Under the pieces are notes generated by a model that was not told the origin of the DNA, did no database searches, and was given only the letters and a program-made list of their open reading frames with translations. The translations under genes were made by a program, and so were the position numbers. DNA of 64,000 nt from Anaerolinea sp. (GTDB lineage Bacteria; Chloroflexota; Anaerolineae; Anaerolineales; Villigracilaceae): positions 62,001 to 126,000 of the forward strand of contig DYID01000009.1 in NCBI GenBank assembly GCA_020723805.1, read 5' to 3'. Positions 43,082-51,806 of this stretch are shown in pieces; the stretch's first letter is position 1, and the number at the start of each line of letters is the position of its first letter.

Positions 43082-44050
43082 ATGGGCATGGAATCCAAAT
43101 TCATCTGGCTGAACGGCGAACTCGTCCCTTACGAGAAGGCGACCATTCACATCCTCACGCCCGCCCTGCACTATGGCGCGGCGGTGTTCGAGGGCATCCG
43201 TTCCTACAGCACCGACAAAGGTCCCGCCGTCTTCCGCCTGACCGATCACGCCGAACGCCTGCTCGACTCGGCACGCGTCTTCGGCTTTCGCAACCTGCCG
43301 TGGACGACGGAGGACGTGGCGCAGGCGGTCAAACAGACCGTGAAAGCCAACGGCTTTGCCGACTGCTACATCCGCCCGCTTCTTTACCTGGACGGGGGAG
43401 GCTGGAATCTGAATGTGGACGGCGGCAAACCCTCGCTGGCGATTGCAGTGTGGGAATGGAGTAACTACCTCGGCGAGGAGGCGCTCGCCAAAGGCATCCG
43501 CGCCAACATCTCCTCGTTCACGCGGCATCATCCCAACGTAATGATGACCAAGGCAAAGGTGGCGGGCAACTACGCCAACTCGTTCCTCGCCAAGACCGAA
43601 TCGGTGCGGCTGGGATTCGAGGAAGCCATCATGCTCGACCCGCAGGGCTACGTGGCGGAATGCACGGGCGAGAATCTCTTCCTCGTCCGCCGCGGCAAGA
43701 TTGTCACGCCTTCGGCGGAGCCTGTGCTGGAAGGCGTGACGCGGCACGTGGTGCATACCATCGCCAAGGACCTGGGGTATCGCATTATCGAACAGCCCGT
43801 CTCGCGCGACCAACTCTACAACGCCGACGAGGTCTTCGTGTGCGGCACAGCCGCCGAAGTGATTGGCTTGCGCGAGATTGACTTCCGCGTCATCGGCGAG
43901 GGCAAAACAGGTCCCGTTACACAGCAGATTCAAAAGGTCTATCACGAGGCGATTCGCGGACGGTTACCCCAATATGAGGCGTGGTGTGAGTATGTGGAGG
44001 ATGGCGCGGAGGTCTTGTCTGCGCCTAAAATGATGAAAGGAGCAGTCTAG
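43082..44050 (+). CDS. ilvE: Branched-chain amino acid aminotransferase
   Basis: Last step for Val, Leu and Ile: amino transfer from glutamate. 322 residues, fold-type IV PLP enzyme: FEGIRSYST, RLTDHAERLL, YIRPLLYLDGGGWNLN, PLP lysine in MTKAKVAGNYANSF (about 158), ECTGENLFLVR, GVTRHVVHTIA. AAGGAGAATATCTC gives a good ribosome site. Last gene of the operon; a strong terminator follows. Confidence 0.94.
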   Translation: MGMESKFIWLNGELVPYEKATIHILTPALHYGAAVFEGIRSYSTDKGPAVFRLTDHAERLLDSARVFGFRNLPWTTEDVAQAVKQTVKANGFADCYIRPLLYLDGGGWNLNVDGGKPSLAIAVWEWSNYLGEEALAKGIRANISSFTRHHPNVMMTKAKVAGNYANSFLAKTESVRLGFEEAIMLDPQGYVAECTGENLFLVRRGKIVTPSAEPVLEGVTRHVVHTIAKDLGYRIIEQPVSRDQLYNADEVFVCGTAAEVIGLREIDFRVIGEGKTGPVTQQIQKVYHEAIRGRLPQYEAWCEYVEDGAEVLSAPKMMKGAV

Positions 44051-44070
44051 GCTGAAGCCGTTGGATGGAC

Positions 44071-44104
44071 AAAAAAGCCGGGTCCGCAAGGACCCGGCTT
44101 TTTT
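44071..44104. terminator. Bidirectional terminator after ilvE
   Basis: A6-GCCGGGTCC-GCAA-GGACCCGGC-T6: perfect 9-bp stem with A- and T-runs on both sides; serves ilvE and the convergent nuclease gene. Confidence 0.92.
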
Positions 44105-44123
44105 ATCGTTTGCGGCGCAATAA

Positions 44124-47100
44124 TTATGGTCTCAAGCCAAATTGCACCGTGAAGGTCTGCCCGTTATACGGGATGGTGACTGTGATGAGGTAAGTGGCGG
44201 AGGAGTCGGGCAGGGGCTTTGTGGCGAGGTTGTAGATGTATTGATTGGTGCTGAAGCGCATGACGCCGGTGGTATCTGCCGCGCTGGTGGAAATGGGTTC
44301 GTTGATTTCCAGCCCGGGCGTTGCGCCGGTAAGCATGGTCAGTTTGATGGTGGGGGCGAGATTGCCTGGCACAGACCCGTTGCAGTCGGTGAAACTGATT
44401 TTGACCGGGATGGTGCTGTTGTATTTGAAGACGCTCGTCCCATTCGCGTTGATGGGCTGGAGGAAGCCGCTGGTGTTGAATTTCACCATGACGGTCGCCG
44501 TCGTCGAGCCGGTGCCGCCGTCGTCATCGGTCACGGTCACGGTGGCGGTGTAAATGCCTGCCGCGGCGTAGGTGTGAGCGAGCGAGAACGGGCTGACCGC
44601 CGGGTTGATGGTTTGGGTGTTGCCGTCGCCCCAGTTGATGACCGCGCTGTGCGTATCCGCAGCGCCGGGGTCGGTGAAGGAAATATCCAGCACGGCATTG
44701 TTCACGCCGCAAGCGACGTTGGCGGTGGCGAAGGAAGCGTTGACCATCGGCGAGACGTTGAAGACGTTCACGGTGGCTGCCGCTTCGGCGGAGAGCCCCA
44801 GCGGGTCGGTGGCTTTGACTTTGACGGTGTAGGCAGAGGGTCCGTCGAGCAGGGAGGCGTCGAAGGTCACGCTTTGTCCGCTGGTTTCATAGGAGCCGTT
44901 GTTGTCGAGGTCCCAGGCGTAGGTAAGGCTGTCGCCGTTCGGGTCGAAGCCGCTGGCGGTGAGGGTGACCGTATAGCCTTCGTTCACTGCGTAGGGACCG
45001 CCGGCGTCCACGGTGGGCGGCGCGTTGGGGTCGAGCCCGATGACCACCGGATCGTGGTCGGAGGAACGGTAGGGATTCGGCTCATAGAGCGCATCCTGCG
45101 AGGCGGGTTTGAAGGATGTGTCGTAATCCAGCACATCCGGCTCATCCGAGTTGATGTGCCAGTCTGCCGCGCCGGTGATTTGCGGGAACAGGCTTGTATT
45201 CGCCAGCGCATGGTCGAGGTAACCAGCCTGTCCGTCGAAGGTGTAGGAGTAGGCGTAGGCGCCCTGGAAGTGGCTGATCAGGTTGGTGTAGTCGTCGCTT
45301 GTTCCGACGGTGTCATCCGAGCCAGCCTTGATCGCGTCAATCGGGTCTTCCATGGCGTAGGAGTTCAGGTCGCCGATGATGATGAAGTCGGGGTCGCCGC
45401 TGCCGGTTGGGTCGGTGGCAAGCCAGTCCACCAATGCCTGTGCCGCGAGTGTACGCGTGCCATTGCAGTTGCCCTGACCATCGCCGAGATCGGGATCGCC
45501 CACATCGTCACAGGCGGAGCCTTTGGATTTGAGATGGTTGACCACCACGGTGAAGCGTGCGCCGGTGGCATTGACTTCGAAGGTTTGCGCCAGCGAGGGG
45601 CGGCTCTTGGTATCTATGAAGCGCGGGTCAACAGCCGAGGTCAGCAGTTTGAAATCGCCAACCGGGGTGACGACCGCCGGGCGATAGATCATGCCCACTT
45701 TAATCGCATCCGTGCCGATGGTGCCGGTGTCAATGTAGGCGTAACCGGGCAAGCCAGCCACAATGTCTGCCAGCGGTTCGACGCCGGTGGAGTTTTCGAG
45801 TTCGTTCAGACCGATGATGTCGGCATCCAGCCCGGCGAGGGCGGCAAGCAGTTTGGCACGCTGGCGGGTCAGTTCGTCGGGCTGGTCGCTGTCCCAGCCG
45901 CGGCATTCCAGGTTGTTGAGGGGTCCGCATTTGTTATCGAGCGGGTTGCCGGTGGGGTAATCTGCGGTGAGGAAGTAGTTGAGCGTGTTCATCGCCGCGA
46001 TACGCAGCGTGCCGCCGACCGGTTCGGGCGCCGCCGGGCGCGGGTTCACAGCCGTGTAATCCGCAGGTCCGGTGGGAATGATGCGGTAGAGGCTGAAGTC
46101 GTAGCCGAGGATGCCGGTGGCGTTGGTGACGATGTCGCCGCCGCGGAAGCGGTTGCTGAGCGAGAACGGCAGTCCGTTCGGGTGGCGAAGGGTTGCCGGG
46201 TTTTGCGCGCTCTGTGCATCGTCCAGGGTGATGCGGCTCAGGCTGTTGGCGAGGGTGCGGGCAAGCGCCGCAGCGCCGGGCTCCTCAATGGCTGTCCCTG
46301 TGAAGGGGCGAGTCTCGCCGGGGAGCGGCAAGGCAAGGACGATTTCGCCGAAGCGGTCATAGTTGAAGTATTCGGCGATGACCAGGTCCTGCGGGAAGCG
46401 CACCAACATGCCTTCATAACGTTCGAAATCGTCAATGCTGGTGACAGGCAGGGTCACGTCCAGCGGTGCAACCGATCCGCTGCCGCATTGGACGATGTTG
46501 GCGGCAGGCACGGCGGCAGTGTTGCTGTTCGAGCCGTTGAGTGTGGTCTGGTTGAAGCGTTCGCGGGCGTAACCGGTCACGCGGACGACCTGCCCGACGC
46601 TCACAAGGTTGGACGAGCCGGTGTAAACGAAGATGCCGTCGGATGTGGCGGGGTCGCCGTCGCCGTTGAGGTCCTGGAGGTAGAAACCGGATGCGGCGGC
46701 AGTCCCTTCGAAGTCACCCACCACGACGCCTTTGGTGGTCACGGTGCCGGTGATTGCGGCGGAGAGCCCGCTTCCCTGAATCTGATAGATGGGGGTGTAG
46801 GCGGTTGTGCAAATATCGAAGGGTGAGAAACCAACCGTGAAGTTGACCGCCATGTTATCGGGCGGATCGTTTGCGTCCTGGTCGCTGACCTGATCTGCCA
46901 ATACGGTCAATGTGCAGGTTTCGCCGCCGACCAGCGGAACGCTCGGGTCGAGCGTAAAAGTGGTGGGTCCGCCGCTGAAGGTTGTCGCAACGTTGCCGCT
47001 TGTCGAACAAACCAGCGTGAACCAGGAGGAGGTCACGTTGACGGGTTCGCTGAATGTCACGGAGAGGTTGGCATTGATGGGGAAGTCTGTGGCGCCGTTG

Positions 47101-47807
47101 ACCGGATAGGTGCCGGCGACTTCGGGCGCGTCATCTGCAACGACGCACGGGTTCAACGGAGAGGAAGTGTTGCGGGGGGTTGGGGTGCCTGCGGCGAAAT
47201 CCATGGCGTTGCTGTCGGTTTCGGCGCAGCCGTTGCCGAGACGCAGGACCGCAGTGGAATTGGTGGTTGCAGGGGCGGGGGCGGTTTCATAGAAGTTTGC
47301 GCCATCCCAGCCTACCAAATCCTTGATGAGCGCCAATTGGGCAGGTGTACAGGGGGTTGAACTGCCATTGCAGGCGAGACCAGTCGTCGAATTCACCAAC
47401 GCAACCTTGCCGCCGGTTGCGCTCATGTTGATGGTGCCGGTGGCGTTGGGGGTCGGAAGCAAAGCCCCGTTTGTTCCACCCGAAGCGAGTTGAACAAGAT
47501 AATATTGCCCGGGGGCAAGTGAGCCAGACAGCAAGACCACCGGTTGCTGGCTGAACAGACCTGTTCCTGTTGCGCTCGTATATTGGATGGATAATCCGTT
47601 CAGGGATACGGTTGTTGTCCCACGATTGAACAATTCGACGAAATCATTTCGTAGAACCGCTCCAGCATTACCGCCGCCGCCATACACCTGACTGATGACG
47701 ACATCGGCGGATAAGGCTTGAACCGGTCTTGCATTGGTTGGCAGCGCTCCCAATGTCAGTGCCAGTACCAGCGCCAGCGAAAAGATTTTCGAAAACAGTT
47801 TAGTCAT
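44124..47807 (-). CDS. Large secreted ExeM/NucH-like endonuclease
   Basis: Extracellular nuclease of 1227 residues. Order: signal peptide (MTKLFSKIFSLALVLALTLG); lamin-tail domain (VVISQVYGGGGNAGAVLRND) to about 215; Ig-like Big_5 domain (YPVNGATDFPINANLSVTFS); OB-type domain (YQIQGSGLSAAITGTVTTKG); then an endonuclease/exonuclease/phosphatase domain with MNTLNYF, GLNELEN, VVNHLKSKG, GDLNSYAMEDP and SSDHDPVVIGL, all catalytic motifs kept; two PKD domains (DAGGPYAVNEGYTV; NWGDGNTQTI...TDDDGGTG) and a C-terminal beta region. No sorting signal seen. Start at 47807 with GAGGAGAAC. Likely scavenges external DNA or loosens matrix. Confidence 0.9.
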   Translation of the reverse strand: MTKLFSKIFSLALVLALTLGALPTNARPVQALSADVVISQVYGGGGNAGAVLRNDFVELFNRGTTTVSLNGLSIQYTSATGTGLFSQQPVVLLSGSLAPGQYYLVQLASGGTNGALLPTPNATGTINMSATGGKVALVNSTTGLACNGSSTPCTPAQLALIKDLVGWDGANFYETAPAPATTNSTAVLRLGNGCAETDSNAMDFAAGTPTPRNTSSPLNPCVVADDAPEVAGTYPVNGATDFPINANLSVTFSEPVNVTSSWFTLVCSTSGNVATTFSGGPTTFTLDPSVPLVGGETCTLTVLADQVSDQDANDPPDNMAVNFTVGFSPFDICTTAYTPIYQIQGSGLSAAITGTVTTKGVVVGDFEGTAAASGFYLQDLNGDGDPATSDGIFVYTGSSNLVSVGQVVRVTGYARERFNQTTLNGSNSNTAAVPAANIVQCGSGSVAPLDVTLPVTSIDDFERYEGMLVRFPQDLVIAEYFNYDRFGEIVLALPLPGETRPFTGTAIEEPGAAALARTLANSLSRITLDDAQSAQNPATLRHPNGLPFSLSNRFRGGDIVTNATGILGYDFSLYRIIPTGPADYTAVNPRPAAPEPVGGTLRIAAMNTLNYFLTADYPTGNPLDNKCGPLNNLECRGWDSDQPDELTRQRAKLLAALAGLDADIIGLNELENSTGVEPLADIVAGLPGYAYIDTGTIGTDAIKVGMIYRPAVVTPVGDFKLLTSAVDPRFIDTKSRPSLAQTFEVNATGARFTVVVNHLKSKGSACDDVGDPDLGDGQGNCNGTRTLAAQALVDWLATDPTGSGDPDFIIIGDLNSYAMEDPIDAIKAGSDDTVGTSDDYTNLISHFQGAYAYSYTFDGQAGYLDHALANTSLFPQITGAADWHINSDEPDVLDYDTSFKPASQDALYEPNPYRSSDHDPVVIGLDPNAPPTVDAGGPYAVNEGYTVTLTASGFDPNGDSLTYAWDLDNNGSYETSGQSVTFDASLLDGPSAYTVKVKATDPLGLSAEAAATVNVFNVSPMVNASFATANVACGVNNAVLDISFTDPGAADTHSAVINWGDGNTQTINPAVSPFSLAHTYAAAGIYTATVTVTDDDGGTGSTTATVMVKFNTSGFLQPINANGTSVFKYNSTIPVKISFTDCNGSVPGNLAPTIKLTMLTGATPGLEINEPISTSAADTTGVMRFSTNQYIYNLATKPLPDSSATYLITVTIPYNGQTFTVQFGLRP

Positions 47808-48016
47808 GTTTGTTCTCCTCAAATGAAAGCCTTGAAAGTGTGCAGCCGATTTTCCATAGCACCCTGCTTTGAATTGTGCGAGTCCACCTCCTCAAAAACT
47901 CTGCCAGAAGTTTTCGACAAATGACGCCGTCTCTCCCTCTCCTTGCGACAAAAGCGATTGTATGAAATACCTAATAAAAATGCAAGGCATTTGTAACCTA
48001 TTGGTGGTTCAAGAAC

Positions 48017-48044
48017 AATGTGGAACTCGAATGAGTTCCACATT
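48017..48044. terminator. Perfect hairpin downstream of the DUF3597 gene
   Basis: AATGTGGAACTC / GAGTTCCACATT, a 12-bp perfect stem with a 4-base loop; a terminator-like hairpin for the minus-strand gene ending at 48065, though without a T-run. Confidence 0.6.
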
Positions 48045-48064
48045 GCTGATGAATGTTTTTTCGG

Positions 48065-48592
48065 CTAGTCGAACAATTCCCTGGGAATGTTGCCGCCGTT
48101 TGCCGCAATCTGGCGCAACACTTCTTTGTGGAGCCAGGTGTTCATCTTGGAATAGTCGCCGCCGATGTATTCCGGCGGGCAGCCAAGTTCCTTGGCAAGT
48201 TCGATGCGGGCGGATTTGCTCGCGTCCAATTCGAGCAGGGTCAGCAGGTCCGCGATGGAAGTTTTCCAGTTCAGGTTCTTGCCCTTGCTCATTTCCTCCA
48301 GTTTCTTGACCACGTCCACTTCCGAAATGGGAGCCGGCTTGCGGGCGGCGGTTTCACGTTCCTTGATTTCCTCGTCCATGACCGGTTTGGGCTGGGATGC
48401 GGCAGGAGGCGGTGTTGCGGGCTTTGCTGCCAGCGCGGGCGCAGCCGTTTTGGCAGGTGCAGCTGCGGCGGGTTTGGCGGGAGCCGGCGCAACAGACGGC
48501 TTGGCGCTCAAGCCAGCCGATGCGGATTGTACGGGCGTCTCCTCCTTTTTGCCGAGACCTAACTTTCCGAGAATTTTGCTGAAGAGACTCAT
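48065..48592 (-). CDS. DUF3597 domain protein
   Basis: 175 residues from ATG 48592 (MSLFSKILGKLGLGKKEE). An Ala/Pro/Lys-rich flexible segment (about 20-90) joins an amphipathic start to a C-terminal DUF3597 domain: VVKKLEEMSKGKNLNWKTSI, ADLLTLLELDASKSARIELA, YIGGDYSKMNTWLHKEVLRQ, ANGGNIPRELFD. The LNWKTSIVDLLKLL-type block is diagnostic. DUF3597 proteins are LysM-free relatives of small peptidoglycan/envelope proteins; function unknown. The longer frame to 48709 lacks a ribosome site. Confidence 0.88.
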   Translation of the reverse strand: MSLFSKILGKLGLGKKEETPVQSASAGLSAKPSVAPAPAKPAAAAPAKTAAPALAAKPATPPPAASQPKPVMDEEIKERETAARKPAPISEVDVVKKLEEMSKGKNLNWKTSIADLLTLLELDASKSARIELAKELGCPPEYIGGDYSKMNTWLHKEVLRQIAANGGNIPRELFD

Positions 48593-48946
48593 GTATGTTT
48601 TCCTTTCCTCTTGAAATGATGCCTGATTTGTAAGGCAACGCTCATTATACCGCCTTACAAGTTTGCAAGGTAAGCGAAGCCCGCCCCACCGGTGTGGTTT
48701 CCAATCCAATGGACTCTATCCGAAATAAAAAAAGGCTCTCCCGTTTCGGGCGGGATTACGCCTCATGAGTAAGATTTTATGCCACGAATTTACACGGATG
48801 TTCACGAATTTTTAGACAATCCGTGTGAATTCGTGAAATCCGTGGCTAAGGGTTTTGGGCTTTCCCGTTAAAAGAGAAACCGTGCTTCTTCCTGAACTTC
48901 GTGGAACAATAAGGTACCTTGGATAAAGTCTAATATAATCGGCCGC
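48593..48946. other. Divergent spacer with long palindrome
   Basis: No gene seen. Contains the GCCACGAATT...CGTGGC palindrome (48781-48846), and at its right end a TATAAT (48934-48939) only seven bases before the next ATG. Confidence 0.6.
48781..48846. repeat. GCCACGAATT...GTGGC long palindrome
   Basis: Outer arms GCCACG / CGTGGC with inner CACGAATT / AATTCGTG and ACACGGAT / ATCCGTGT-like pairing; followed by TAAGGG. Related in layout to 30741-30799. Confidence 0.75.
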
Positions 48947-49765
48947 ATGGACTCGACCAGCGACGCCCGCCCGCGCTTCTGGACGCGCGATTCCTCCATC
49001 CTTCTCGGCGGGTTCCTCCTCACCATCTTCCTCATCGTTTACATCTGGTGGCCCCTGGCAGAGGAAGTCCTTGCGTATGTGGACTGGAGCGGCGCATGGT
49101 GGCGTTACCTCGACTGGCTGCTCTTCGGCATCTTCGGCTTTATGTCCCTCACCATCGTCGCCCGCGCCGACCTGAAAACGGACTGGCTCATCGTCTTCGT
49201 CGGCGTGTGCGGCGGTCTTGCCATCGAAAGTTGGGGCACGCAGACCAACCTCTGGCATTACTACACCGCCGAACGCCCGCCGCTGTGGATCATCCCCGCC
49301 TGGCCCATCGCGAGTCTGTCCATTGACCGAATCACAAGAGCATTGAATTGGATGCTTGAACGCCTCAAGGATTGCCTCCCATTCATCCTTCATCCTTCTG
49401 CTTTCATCCTTCTGTATTGGCTCACCTTCGCCTCTTTCCTGACCCTGATGCTGGTCTTCGTTTCCCCAACCTTCGACAAACCCTATACCCTTCTCTCCCT
49501 CGCCCTGTGCATTCTCCTCATCCTCACGCCGACTGATCACCGTTACGCCTTGCTCACCTTCCTCGCCGGCGCGGGGCTGGGATACTTTCTCGAGTTATGG
49601 GGGACGACCCGCGAATGTTGGACATATTACACCTTCGAAAAGCCGCCTCTCTTCGCTGTGCTGGCGCACGGCATGGCGGCGGTCGCGTTTTGGCGGGCGG
49701 GGCTGGTGGTGAAGGCGGTAATTGGTAAATGGAGATTGGGAATTCGTTACATTCATCACCATTGA
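48947..49765 (+). CDS. Polytopic membrane protein with internal duplication
   Basis: 272 residues, about seven hydrophobic segments. Two repeats are clear: AIESWGTQTNLWHYYTAERP plus PLWIIPAWPIAS, and FLELWGTTRECWTYYTFEKP plus PLFAVLAHGMAA; conserved Glu-Trp-Gly and Tyr-Tyr positions suggest a binding site at the membrane. Function unknown. TATAAT (48934-48939) ends 7 bases before the ATG, so the mRNA is likely leaderless. Two heptad arrays lie in the coding region (49371-49412, encoding CLPFILHPSAFIL, and 49716-49743, encoding the C-terminal AVIGKWRLGIRY). Confidence 0.75.
   Translation: MDSTSDARPRFWTRDSSILLGGFLLTIFLIVYIWWPLAEEVLAYVDWSGAWWRYLDWLLFGIFGFMSLTIVARADLKTDWLIVFVGVCGGLAIESWGTQTNLWHYYTAERPPLWIIPAWPIASLSIDRITRALNWMLERLKDCLPFILHPSAFILLYWLTFASFLTLMLVFVSPTFDKPYTLLSLALCILLILTPTDHRYALLTFLAGAGLGYFLELWGTTRECWTYYTFEKPPLFAVLAHGMAAVAFWRAGLVVKAVIGKWRLGIRYIHHH
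49371..49412. repeat. Heptad array inside the membrane-protein gene
   Basis: ATTGCCT, CCCATTC, ATCCTTC, ATCCTTC, TGCTTTC, ATCCTTC, in frame. Confidence 0.75.
49716..49743. repeat. Heptad array at the 3' end of the membrane-protein gene
   Basis: CGGTAAT, TGGTAAA, TGGAGAT, TGGGAAT; encodes part of the C-terminal tail. Confidence 0.75.
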
Positions 49766-49789
49766 CGCGCGGGCGAATCTGCCTATAAT
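49762..49789 (+). promoter_or_regulatory. Promoter of the tetR-ABC export operon
   Basis: TTGACG (49762-49767), 16-base spacer, TATAAT (49784-49789). The -35 box overlaps the end of the preceding gene. Confidence 0.8.
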
Positions 49790-49790
49790 G

Positions 49791-49820
49791 TGACCTGCTG
49801 GTCATGTGACCAGTAGGTCA
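49791..49820. promoter_or_regulatory. TetR operator, near-perfect 30-bp palindrome
   Basis: TGACCTGCTGGTCA-TG-TGACCAGTAGGTCA: 14-bp arms with one mismatched pair. It begins one base after the -10 box and covers the transcription start, seven bases before the regulator's ATG region, so bound repressor would block the promoter: autoregulation. Confidence 0.88.
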
Positions 49821-49826
49821 TATTGT

Positions 49827-50504
49827 ATGCCCAAGCCCACCTTTTTCAACCTCCCCGAAGAGAAACGCGAAAAGATTATCAACGCGGCGATTGACGAATT
49901 CGCCGAGTATGGTTTGGAGAAAGCCTCCATCAACCGCATTGTCGCCAACAGCGGAATCGCCAAAGGCAGTTTCTACCAATACTTCGAAGACAAACACGAC
50001 GTTTTCCTGCATCTGCTGGCGGTGTTGGAGCGCGAGAAGATGGAATATTTCAAGGACAAACATCCGCCAGCCCGAAACATGGATACCTTCCAGTATTTCC
50101 GCTGGATGATCAAGACGGGCATGGAGTTCAACTCCGCCTATCCGCGCTTGGTGCAGGCAGTCAGCCGCGTGATGCTGAACGAGGGGATGTATTACCTGGA
50201 CTTTGCCAACATCCGCGAGCGCACCACACAGGGACTGCGGACGATGATCCGCCAAGCCATCCAAAACGGCGAAGTGGACCCCAGCGTGGATGTGGACCTG
50301 GCAGTGATGATCATGGAGACGTGGAGTAACGCCATCAGCAATTACATCTTGCAGGAAGGCATGAAGCAAAAGGACATCATGAAATGGGTGCGCTCCGCAA
50401 AGACGCAGGAAACGATTGACAAGATGCTGTACGTGATGGAATACGGATTGCGCAAGACCGAATCGGATTTCGCAAAGACCTTTCAAGAAAGGACAACCTC
50501 ATGA
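49827..50504 (+). CDS. TetR/AcrR-family repressor
   Basis: 225 residues. N-terminal helix-turn-helix domain REKIINAAIDEFAEYGLEKA, SINRIVANSGIAKGSFYQYF, EDKHDVFLHLL; C-terminal ligand and dimer domain (about 75-225) with no recognised ligand. Directly downstream of its operator and co-transcribed with two permeases, an ATPase and a membrane-fusion adaptor; its stop overlaps the permease start (ATGA at 50501-50504). Likely relieves export when the exported compound binds. Confidence 0.92.
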   Translation: MPKPTFFNLPEEKREKIINAAIDEFAEYGLEKASINRIVANSGIAKGSFYQYFEDKHDVFLHLLAVLEREKMEYFKDKHPPARNMDTFQYFRWMIKTGMEFNSAYPRLVQAVSRVMLNEGMYYLDFANIRERTTQGLRTMIRQAIQNGEVDPSVDVDLAVMIMETWSNAISNYILQEGMKQKDIMKWVRSAKTQETIDKMLYVMEYGLRKTESDFAKTFQERTTS

Positions 50505-51730
50505 TCCTCTATCTGCGCCTGGCATGGCGTAACGTGTGGAGACAGCGCCGCCGCACCTTTCTCATCGCCGCCGGCATGGGGGTGACGATGGCAATGCTCG
50601 TGTTCTACGATGGACTCATCGGCGGGTTCGAGCAAGCCATCTATGGCAACGCCATTCAACTGCTGGGCGGCAACATTCAAGTTCATGCGGTGGGCTACAA
50701 CGAAAAGATCGGACGCAACCCCCTGCTCCCGCTGGCAGACCCCGATGCGGTCGTGCAGGCGGCGGAGGCGCGCCCGGAGGTGGTCGCCGCCTCGAAGCGC
50801 ATCGTGACCGGCGGGCTGGTCACCAACCGCGAGGGCGCGTTTGCCGTCTCGGTCATCGGCATCGAAACCGACAAGGAAGCCGGCATCACGCCCGTCGCCG
50901 CCAACATCACGAAGGGACGTTACCTCAACCCCGACGACGGCGATGTCATCGTCATCGGGCAGGGACTTGCCGCCGCCATGAACGTGGAGGTGGGCGACCG
51001 CATCACGATGGTAGGCAACGCCGCCCATGAGCAGACGCGTCAGCGCACGATGACCGTCGTCGGCATTTACGATGTCGGCGTGCCGTCGGTGGAAAAAGCC
51101 ATGATTTACCTCTCGCTGCAAGAGGCGCAGGACCTCTTCGGGCTGGAGGGGCAGGTGACCGAAGTGGTCGTCTCCCTCAAACAAATCGGGCAGGAGCCGC
51201 CGGTGGTGCAAGCCATTCAGCGCGCTGTGCCCGGCTGCGAAGTGGATACGTGGGAAAACTCCTTCCCCGACCTGAAGCAAACCATGGAAATGAAAACCGG
51301 CGTGATGCAGGCGCTGGGCATCTTCCTGCTGGGCATCGCCGCCATTGGCATCCTCAACCTGTTGATGATGGCGGTCTTCGAGCGCACGCGCGAAATCGGC
51401 ATCATCGGAGCGCTGGGATTGAAGCCGTATCAGATTACCTTCCTGTTCCTGCTCGAAGGGATTTTGATTGGCTTGCTGGGCGCGTTCTTCGGCGCCATCC
51501 TCGGCACGCTTCTCAACGGGACCTTGAGCGTGGTCGGTCTCGATTACAGTCAATTCGCCAACCTGACCGAATACACCGCCCTCATCAGCGGAAAAATCTA
51601 CCCTCAACTTGCGCCGCTGAAGGTGATTCAACACTCCGTCACGGTGGCGGTCATTTCCGCGCTGGCGGCGTTGTATCCCGCCATGCAAGCCTCCCAACGC
51701 GAACCTGCCGAGGCGCTGCATTATGTGTGA
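50501..51730 (+). CDS. ABC exporter permease, MacB/FtsX type (first)
   Basis: 409 residues: N-terminal membrane helix (FLIAAGMGVTMAMLVFYDGL), a large outer MacB-PCD domain (about 40-270), then three helices (LGIFLLGIAAIGILNLLMMA; FLFLLEGILIGLLGAFFGAI; TVAVISALAALYPAMQASQR) with the FtsX signature AVFERTREIGIIGALGLKP. Pairs with the second permease. The gene is followed by a pyrimidine/purine inverted repeat before the partner gene. Confidence 0.92.
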   Translation: MILYLRLAWRNVWRQRRRTFLIAAGMGVTMAMLVFYDGLIGGFEQAIYGNAIQLLGGNIQVHAVGYNEKIGRNPLLPLADPDAVVQAAEARPEVVAASKRIVTGGLVTNREGAFAVSVIGIETDKEAGITPVAANITKGRYLNPDDGDVIVIGQGLAAAMNVEVGDRITMVGNAAHEQTRQRTMTVVGIYDVGVPSVEKAMIYLSLQEAQDLFGLEGQVTEVVVSLKQIGQEPPVVQAIQRAVPGCEVDTWENSFPDLKQTMEMKTGVMQALGIFLLGIAAIGILNLLMMAVFERTREIGIIGALGLKPYQITFLFLLEGILIGLLGAFFGAILGTLLNGTLSVVGLDYSQFANLTEYTALISGKIYPQLAPLKVIQHSVTVAVISALAALYPAMQASQREPAEALHYV

Positions 51731-51738
51731 CCCTTTTC

Positions 51739-51786
51739 TTTCCTCTTTCTTCTTTCGTTGGCAGAAAGAAAAATGAAAGAGGAAAG
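51739..51786. repeat. TTTCCTCTTTC inverted repeat between permease genes
   Basis: TTTCCTCTTTC (51739-51749) and GAAAGAGGAAAG (51775-51786), heptad-like pyrimidine/purine tracts that fold back on each other in the operon mRNA. Confidence 0.7.
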
Positions 51787-51806
51787 AGCCAGCGAAGAGA
51801 GCAACC

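Noticed and set aside
44142-46826. Very long open frame (about 890 codons) on the plus strand opposite the nuclease gene
   Set aside because: Antisense to a protein with clear domains and signal peptide; caused by GC-rich codon use. Its translation is low-complexity Gly/Val/Arg without motifs.
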